In this document: piece by piece, positions 14,137 through 14,225 of the stretch | How the letters are laid out: every line of letters begins with the position of its first letter | How positions within the stretch are numbered: position 1 is the stretch's first letter | NCBI GenBank assembly: GCA_937888775.1 | Contig: CALAQT010000045.1 | Location: forward strand, 1 to 14,225 | Length of the DNA: 14,225 nucleotides | From: an uncultured Actinomycetes bacterium | Lineage (GTDB): Bacteria > Actinomycetota > Thermoleophilia > Solirubrobacterales > Solirubrobacteraceae | Direction of reading: 5' to 3' | The notes under the pieces: model-generated | The model's database searches: none | What the model saw: only the letters and a program-made list of their open reading frames with translations | Told to the model about the DNA's origin: nothing | Translations under genes and position numbers: made by a program

Positions 14137-14225
14137 GGCGCGGGAGCGTAGGCTCCTCTGTGGGCACGCTAGACCCTATGGAGGATGATTCGCCGAGACG
14201 TTGAAGGCCGGACCTCAATCGCATT

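Noticed and set aside
1..14225. CRISPR array or other short tandem repeat array
   Set aside because: No regularly spaced direct repeats were found on either strand by eye.

Overview
The window is high-GC DNA. Codon use, GTG starts, promoter spacing and the style of the glycan genes suggest an actinobacterium, perhaps of the Thermoleophilia type; this is inference, because no ribosomal or core marker gene is present. TGA is used as an ordinary stop by several intact genes, so the genetic code is standard.

Layout. (1) 1-2176 is mobile or accessory DNA: a terminator-like hairpin, an intact tRNA-Thr(CGU), a displaced tRNA 3' half that looks like an attachment-site remnant, an M.PvuII-like N4-cytosine DNA methyltransferase that stops before its SAM-binding motif, and a phage-like winged-helix protein. 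(2) 2177 to about 5930 holds two group II introns on the minus strand, head to tail and touching: intron B (RT/maturase 4255-5817, domains V-VI at 4134-4203) ends where intron A (2177-4132, RT/maturase 2195-3589) begins. Intron A has a recognisable 5' RNA region. Intron B has at most about 130 nt before its reading frame and appears 5'-truncated. (3) From about 5941 to 14225 lies a cell-surface polysaccharide locus: the last codons of an ABC-2 permease, a Wzt-like ABC ATPase, three GT4 and one GT2 glycosyltransferases, and broken methyltransferase and fucosyltransferase-like genes.

How the genes fit together. The GT4 and GT2 enzymes would build a lipid-linked glycan on the cytoplasmic face, the methyltransferases could modify it, and the permease/ATPase pair would export it. 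As written here the export permease is only a stub, one methyltransferase has a nonsense codon and a frameshift, and another methyltransferase is fused to a beheaded fucosyltransferase-like gene and carries two compensating frameshifts. The locus therefore looks decayed, or the sequence has errors or assembly joins. The introns sit exactly between the mobile-type DNA and the glycan locus.

The most unusual structure is the seamless tandem of two different group II introns, in which one intron's domain VI hairpin lies directly upstream of the other's 5' splice site.
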